Positions 6,309 to 7,008 of a stretch of 7,008 bases of DNA are shown piece by piece. How positions within the stretch are numbered: the stretch's first letter is position 1; each line of letters begins with the position of its first letter. The DNA is taken from contig JAEWWQ010000113.1 in NCBI GenBank assembly GCA_023458855.1, forward strand, positions 1 to 7,008, in the 5' to 3' direction. The notes under the pieces are model-generated. The model saw only the letters and a list, made by a program, of their open reading frames with translations, did no database searches and was not told the DNA's origin. The DNA is from Bacillota bacterium. GTDB lineage: Bacteria; Bacillota; Clostridia; Lachnospirales; Lachnospiraceae. The position numbers and the translations under genes were made by a program.

Positions 6309-6950
6309 TTTAGCGCAAAAGGATATTCGGCAACGGTATTAACCTTAATTTTATTTGGAATTGAATTGGCCAGAATGCAGGGAATACTCTCAGATTCTGG
6401 AGAAAAGGAATATCAGGATCGTGTAAAGAGAATTCTTGAAAATATGCCAGCTGTCTTAGAAAAATCGCTTAGCTGGAGTCAGAAAACAGCAGAGCAGATG
6501 AAAAAAAGTAAAAATCTGATTGTTCTATATGATGGAATTCAGCAGGCAACTATGCTGGAATCTGTTTTAAAAATATCTGAAACATGCCGCTACCCTGTTC
6601 GCGGGTTCGAAACAGATGCATTTATGCATGGCATGTATAATGCGGTAGATAGTAAAACAGAATTTTTGTATCTGTTTCCACCTGAAAAAGGGCAGAAACA
6701 GCAAATGGAGCGATTGTATGATTATTATGAGCAACAGGGTAACAGACAGTATCGTATGCCAGAGGATATTTTTGTAAATGACCCGGAATTATCAGTATTG
6801 GAATACATTTTACCGATTCAGCAGCTATTTGTCTTAACCTCCAGAAAACGTGGCATTGATTTGAATATTCCAAAAGATCCGGATTTTCATAAATACATGG
6901 GAAGTAAATTACTTCTTTTGCTGGTAATGATCTATCAAAAGTATTGCTAA
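6309..6950 (+). pseudogene. 5'-truncated SIS-domain sugar-phosphate isomerase/deglycase-like gene
   Basis: Family-like sequence begins abruptly at about 6309 with FSAKGYSATVLTLI, which normally lies in the middle of two-SIS-domain proteins (GlmS isomerase domain, FrlB, AgaS-like). From there 213 codons are open to TAA at 6948-6950. The second SIS domain is well preserved: NLIVLYDG at 69-76, ESVLKISETCRYPVRGFE at 84-101 and AFMHGMY at 104-110 of the remnant, then ILPIQQLFVLTSRKRGIDLN near the end. The family is usually about 330-350 residues, so roughly the first 120-130, including the first sugar-binding serine loop, are missing. There is no ATG, GTG or TTG with a ribosome binding site upstream; the first possible start, TTG at 6366, is inside a conserved segment and has no Shine-Dalgarno. 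The tail LLLLLVMIYQKYC after MGSK also looks unlike the family and may reflect a 3' frameshift. Most likely a deletion between the GntR gene and this gene removed the promoter and N-terminus. Confidence 0.75.
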
Positions 6951-6972
6951 TAGGTCTCCAAATGGATATAAT
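6944..6972 (+). promoter_or_regulatory. Candidate promoter for a gene beyond the window
   Basis: TTGCTA (6944-6949, four of six bases) lies 17 bases before a perfect TATAAT (6967-6972), overlapping the stop of the SIS remnant. Transcription would begin near 6979. In AT-rich DNA such a match can arise by chance, and the reading frame running through it (see next entry) weakens the call. Confidence 0.35.
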
Positions 6973-7008
6973 GAAAAAGCCCGAAGTTTGCAGGTTGCGG
7001 CAAGAATG
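6952..7008 (+). other. Unresolved open frame running off the window edge
   Basis: Frame 1 is open from about 6952 to the edge and reads SPNGYNEKARSLQVAARM, which has the look of real protein interior. Frame 2 offers ATG at 6962 and 6971 (MDIMKKPEVCRLRQE) but without a good ribosome binding site. If frame 1 is genuine, it lacks a start here and would be another truncated gene or a frameshifted continuation. I do not recognise the family. Confidence 0.25.

Noticed and set aside
6366..6950. Intact 194-codon gene starting at TTG 6366
   Set aside because: The TTG lies inside a conserved SIS segment that continues upstream in the same frame to about 6309, and no ribosome binding site precedes it.
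1..7008. CRISPR array, tRNA, rRNA, insertion sequence or attachment site
   Set aside because: No spaced repeats, cloverleaf, transposase or recombinase sequence, or paired terminal repeats were seen on either strand.

Overview
The window looks like a low-GC Gram-positive anaerobe of the Clostridia, most like a Lachnospiraceae gut commensal. The evidence is AT-rich DNA, purine-rich Shine-Dalgarno sites, TTGaat/TATAAT promoters, a membrane-anchored transglutaminase-like surface protein, and a GntR/UTRA regulator beside a sugar-phosphate SIS gene. This placement is inferred from gene types and protein style, not from a marker gene. All supported features are on the + strand.

Layout: 1-411 is a decayed regulator, with a TetR-like C-terminal part running into a GyrI-like effector-binding tail and broken by stops and a frameshift. 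418-993 is an intact uracil-DNA-glycosylase-superfamily gene starting 6 bases after the pseudogene's old stop codon. 995-1240 is the broken N-terminal part of a SagB-type nitroreductase, followed by about 240 bases of unassigned debris. A strong promoter (1486-1514) then drives a very AT-rich two-gene unit: an ABC-type AAA ATPase (1609-3081) and a small TOPRIM-like protein (3109-3822). A 525-residue membrane-anchored transglutaminase-like protein (3864-5441) follows 41 bases later and has clearly higher GC. A second strong promoter (5473-5501) serves a GntR/HutC-type repressor (5539-6264). Directly after it lies a sugar-isomerase-type SIS gene that has lost its first third (6309-6950). The window ends in another candidate promoter and an unresolved open frame.

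How it fits together: the ATPase/TOPRIM pair is the most interesting content. It has the logic of split OLD-like anti-phage systems (PARIS AriA/AriB, AbiL, RloA/RloB): an ATPase with ABC signature and H-loop, plus a separate TOPRIM putative nuclease. I cannot match it to a named system. Its base composition (two sampled 60-base lines at 23-27% GC, against 40-52% in sampled lines of neighbouring genes), its own promoter and its position next to gene wreckage suggest acquired defence cargo. The GntR and SIS pair is probably what remains of a regulated amino-sugar or glycated-amino-acid operon whose metabolic gene was broken by a deletion. A motif shared between the two sides of the GntR gene may be its operator.
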